Shown here piece by piece: positions 36,105-37,901 of a stretch of 37,901 nt of DNA. Numbering within the stretch: position 1 is the stretch's first letter; the number at the start of each line of letters is the position of its first letter. Where the stretch lies: NCBI RefSeq assembly GCF_007954265.1, contig NZ_VOLS01000042.1, positions 1-37,901 on the forward strand, written 5' to 3'. A program made the position numbers and the translations under genes. This DNA is from Colwellia sp. C1TZA3. Its GTDB lineage: Bacteria > Pseudomonadota > Gammaproteobacteria > Enterobacterales > Alteromonadaceae. Below the pieces are notes generated by a model. The model did not search any database. It worked only from the letters and a program-made list of their open reading frames with translations, and was not told where the DNA came from.

Positions 36105-36347
36105 GTGTCATCTATGGAAGAATTAGTTGAGGGTCTAGGAAGAGGTATCCTAAACGTAATTAAATGGATAGTTATAGACTTGTTTATTGATATTTTTGTC
36201 CATGGGTATGGTTACACCACTCTTAAAATTTTAACTGTCGGCAAATATCCTAAAGCAGATCAAGATAATGATACTTTGTGCATAATTTCAGGATTATTAT
36301 CAATTGCAGCAACAATTGCGGTTATTATGGTAATCAATTCAAATTAG
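36105..36347 (+). CDS. Hypothetical small membrane protein (integron cassette)
   Basis: I do not recognise this 80-residue protein. It has an amphipathic or membrane stretch at about 12-35 (GRGILNVIKWIVIDLFIDIF), an aromatic GYGYTTLKILTVGKYP, and a clear membrane helix at the end (about 57-77). It starts at GTG 36105 or ATG 36114, and lies close behind the shortened attC-like site. Reads with the array. Confidence 0.55.
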   Translation: MSSMEELVEGLGRGILNVIKWIVIDLFIDIFVHGYGYTTLKILTVGKYPKADQDNDTLCIISGLLSIAATIAVIMVINSN

Positions 36348-36403
36348 GCTATAAGCCACTCAAGCACGACAAATGATAGTTGGCTCTTAGTGGGGCGTTA
36401 GCC
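36346..36403 (+). repeat. attC-like site 4, short form
   Basis: GGCTATAAGCCACTCAAGCA at one end and GGGGCGTTAGCC at the other with a short middle (ACAAATGATAGTTGGCTCTT). About 58 bases, near the minimal attC size. The opening core is degenerate (CTATAAG for TAACAAG). Confidence 0.55.
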
Positions 36404-36427
36404 GTATAGTTGTATCCCTGAACTCAT

Positions 36428-36449
36428 GTGATACTATAGTGATACATTA
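36428..36449 (+). promoter_or_regulatory. Direct repeats before the Phd-type antitoxin, candidate operator/promoter
   Basis: GTGATAC-TATA-GTGATAC is a perfect 7-base direct repeat 30-50 bases upstream of the antitoxin start. It may be the autoregulatory site of the pair. Confidence 0.4.
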
Positions 36450-36475
36450 TTTATCTTTTTAATATAGGAGTTATC

Positions 36476-36733
36476 ATGAAAGTCGAACTTGTCACAACGC
36501 TAAAACGCCAAGCCACCAAAATTTTAGCTGATCTCCACATTTCCAAAGAACCAGTATTAATTACTGAGCATGGTCAGCCATCTGCTTATTTAGTTGATGT
36601 TGATGATTATGAGTTCATGCAACAAAGAATGGCAATTCTTGAAGGTGTTGCACGCGGTGAGCAAGCTATTAAAAATGGTAATATATTATCGAACCAAGAA
36701 GCAAAAGAAAAAATGAGCAAATGGCTGAAGTAA
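36476..36733 (+). CDS. Phd/YefM-family antitoxin (integron cassette)
   Basis: The 85-residue protein has the Phd/YefM N-terminal fold: VTTLKRQATKILADLHI, EPVLITEHGQPSAYLVDVDD and YEFMQQRMAILEGVARGEQA, with a helical toxin-binding end. It binds DNA and the toxin encoded just after. Ribosome site TAGGAG is seven bases upstream of the ATG. The stop overlaps the toxin start by 13 bases. This pair reads with the array, unlike the other two. Confidence 0.88.
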   Translation: MKVELVTTLKRQATKILADLHISKEPVLITEHGQPSAYLVDVDDYEFMQQRMAILEGVARGEQAIKNGNILSNQEAKEKMSKWLK

Positions 36734-37020
36734 TATGGACATCTCCAGCACTCGATGATTTAAACGGAATAGCTGAATATATTGCTTTAAGTAATATCAC
36801 AGCGGCTAAGAGTTTAACCCGAAAAGTATTTGATAAAATAGAAAGACTAGAGAGCCATCCTGAATCTGGTAAAAGGCCTCTTGAGTTAAGTAACTTAAAT
36901 TACCGAGAGGTTAATGTTAATCCGTGTCGTATTTTCTATAAGGTTGATAGCGATAAGGTATATATTTTACATGTCATGCGCCAAGAGCAAGATCTGCGCA
37001 GGTTTCTTTTACAGAGCTAA
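36721..37020 (+). CDS. RelE/ParE-family toxin (integron cassette)
   Basis: The 99-residue product shows the RelE/ParE fold: VIWTSPALDDLNGIAEYIAL, SLTRKVFDKIERLESHPESG, YREVNVNPCRIFYKVDSDKV and HVMRQEQDLRRFLL. It is more like ParE than RelE in sequence style; ParE toxins poison gyrase while RelE toxins cut mRNA, and the mode cannot be decided here. It is translated from within the antitoxin's last codons. Confidence 0.85.
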   Translation: MAEVIWTSPALDDLNGIAEYIALSNITAAKSLTRKVFDKIERLESHPESGKRPLELSNLNYREVNVNPCRIFYKVDSDKVYILHVMRQEQDLRRFLLQS

Positions 37021-37024
37021 ATAC

Positions 37025-37227
37025 GGCTAACAGCTGTTCAAGTGGGACAAATTACAGTTGGCTAGTTCCGCTCCGCTTCACATTTTAGCAAAAAGTGCTC
37101 AAAAAAATCTGAGCTTAGTAAAGCTTACTCATAAGCCATTCAAAACGAACAAATAACAGCTTGCTATTTTCACTCCGTTTCAACAGTTTAGCAAACTGCT
37201 ATTTACCGCTTAATATGGGCGTTATAT
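37025..37227 (+). repeat. Composite attC-like site 5
   Basis: Two attC-like halves in tandem: GGCTAACAGCTGTTCAAGTG and GGACAAATTACAGTTGGCTA at 37025-37070, and from 37129 CATAAGCCATTCAAAACGAA, AACAGCTTGCTATTTT, and TAATATGGGCGTTATATGC. At 203 bases it is longer than its neighbours and suggests a lost cassette or fused sites. Confidence 0.55.
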
Positions 37228-37238
37228 GCTTAGAGTAT

Positions 37239-37520
37239 TTAAAATAAGTCATTCTGCGTGCCAACTCTAGCAAGTTGTAAATACGTTTCATGTATGCGAT
37301 AAATTAAAAGTAAATCAGGTTTTATGTGGCAATCTCTGAATCCATGCCAATTTCCTATTAGAGAATGATCAACATATCTAGCATCAAGAAGTAACCCTTT
37401 TTGAAGTGTTGATATCACATTACCAACGTCAATTATTTCTGGTATTGATAGTTTAGTTACTTTTTTAAAATCTTTTTTAAAATCTTTTTTAAATTGAGAT
37501 GAATAATCAAGAGTTAACAT
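37239..37520 (-). CDS. yafQ: YafQ-family toxin with Gln at a catalytic His position
   Basis: The 93-residue protein aligns with E. coli YafQ, a ribosome-dependent mRNA endonuclease: DHSLIGNWHGFRDCHIKPDL, LLLIYRI, ARVGTQNDLF. His50- and His63-like residues (in VDHSLIG, DCHIKPD), Asp67 and Arg83 (LARVG) are present. Trp68 is Leu, and His87 is Gln (GTQ for the family GTH); His87 is a reported catalytic residue. The N terminus has an inner repeat KKDFKKDFKK from a 12-base tandem repeat at about 37463-37495. It overlaps the truncated dinJ by 14 bases and reads antisense to the array. It is probably weak or inactive as a toxin. Confidence 0.85.
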   Translation of the reverse strand: MLTLDYSSQFKKDFKKDFKKVTKLSIPEIIDVGNVISTLQKGLLLDARYVDHSLIGNWHGFRDCHIKPDLLLIYRIHETYLQLARVGTQNDLF

Positions 37521-37743
37521 CTACTGCTTTACCTTCAGTTAAATCTGAAATAAGGCTGGTAACACTTTCAGACTTTCCCCCTAACCCTTGTGAAAGTTCT
37601 TGAGTAGCTGTTGCTGTCATAACATTTGGCTGTTTTGCTTTTAACTCAAAAGGAATTCCGCCATAATTTATTACAGTGCGAGCAAAAAGTTTAAGGGCTT
37701 GGGAAGGACTTAAACCTACTTCATCACAAATGTGTGTAATACC
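37507..37743 (-). pseudogene. dinJ: DinJ/RelB-family antitoxin, 5' end lost to a MITE
   Basis: The frame reads THICDEVGLSPSQALKLFAR, TVINYGGIPFELK, then a C-terminal tail ending EGKAVDVNS. This is the helix and toxin-binding part of DinJ. The usual N-terminal ribbon (about 20-25 residues that bind DNA and pair the dimer) is missing: upstream the frame enters the MITE at 37738 and meets a TAA within it. The missing part, if kept, would be beyond the right window edge. No start codon precedes the remnant in frame. Confidence 0.8.
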
Positions 37744-37899
37744 AATCCCATTAAGTTATTGCTCACTTGTACTCGTTAAAATAGCTCAAGGCTGTGTTGC
37801 TCTCAATCCCAATAGCCAGCTATTGCTCAATCGAGCGCCTTACCTTGAGTTATTTTTCCTGCGCACAACAAGATCACAAACTTAATGGAACTGGTATTA
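37738..37899 (+). repeat. MITE-like element inserted in dinJ, well-preserved copy
   Basis: The 162-base element runs from TAATACCAATCCCATTAAG to CTTAATGGAACTGGTATTA, and is nearly identical in reverse complement to 12938-13099. It carries the common core CCCAATAGCCAGCTATTGCT. It sits inside the dinJ reading frame. Confidence 0.88.
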
Positions 37900-37901
37900 G
37901 T

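Noticed and set aside
36350-37230. CRISPR-like reading of the repeated attC-type blocks
   Set aside because: Repeats are long, imperfect and separated by genes, not by uniform short spacers; they fit integron attC sites.
37676-37885. 69-residue plus-strand frame at the right edge
   Set aside because: It lies antisense to the dinJ remnant and runs into the MITE; no ribosome site or family features.

Overview
The window looks like a chromosomal segment of a cold-adapted marine gammaproteobacterium of the Alteromonadales, most likely Colwelliaceae (Colwellia/Thalassotalea-like). This rests on the low GC content, an Oar-type TonB-dependent receptor, a DUF3802 protein, MshQ-like (DUF6701) proteins and the style of the housekeeping genes. 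No rRNA, tRNA or CRISPR array was seen.

Layout. (1) 1-4.1 kb: the 5' end of an IS3-family transposase runs off the left edge. It is followed by a decayed TonB C-terminal-domain gene and a complete 1006-residue Oar-like TonB-dependent receptor, both on the minus strand. (2) 4.6-8.9 kb: a DUF3802 protein, a double-OB-fold SSB-like protein, a large membrane protein with a periplasmic PQQ-sugar-dehydrogenase-like part and a cytoplasmic SHOCT end, and a VTT/TVP38-type membrane protein. (3) 9.2-16.9 kb: two giant tandem paralogous exported proteins. Each joins an N-terminal beta-solenoid/DUF3494 ice-binding-like region to a C-terminal MshQ-like DUF6701 region, and each is preceded by a homologous ~430 bp leader. 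(4) 17.4-27.6 kb: housekeeping genes: mutM with an odd Lys-rich tail, a small methyltransferase, a cold-shock protein, coaD, a TetR regulator, and an LPS inner-core group (kdkA, a GT9 glycosyltransferase, waaA) with NUDIX and PepSY genes. (5) 27.2-33.4 kb: an Lrp-family regulator divergent from a compact kbl-tdh-glpE-glpG operon, a FliL-like exported protein, and ubiC-ubiA. (6) 33.85-37.9 kb: a decaying sedentary chromosomal integron. It has an integron integrase cut off after ~87 codons, with an SOS/LexA box upstream, an attI-like region, and a cassette array with attC-like sites. The cassettes carry three toxin-antitoxin pairs (YefM-YoeB, Phd-ParE/RelE, DinJ-YafQ), a pRiA4b ORF-3-like protein and two small membrane proteins.

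A family of ~160-215 bp MITE-like elements, with terminal inverted repeats of the type TAATACCAATCCCATTAAG, occurs six times. One copy ends the integrase gene and another removes the start of the dinJ antitoxin. The YafQ toxin left without its full partner has Gln where catalytic His is expected, so integrase loss, antitoxin loss and toxin attenuation may be connected. The two points most worth following are the paired ice-binding-like/MshQ proteins and the MITE-inactivated integron. All family assignments were made by reading motifs, without database searches.
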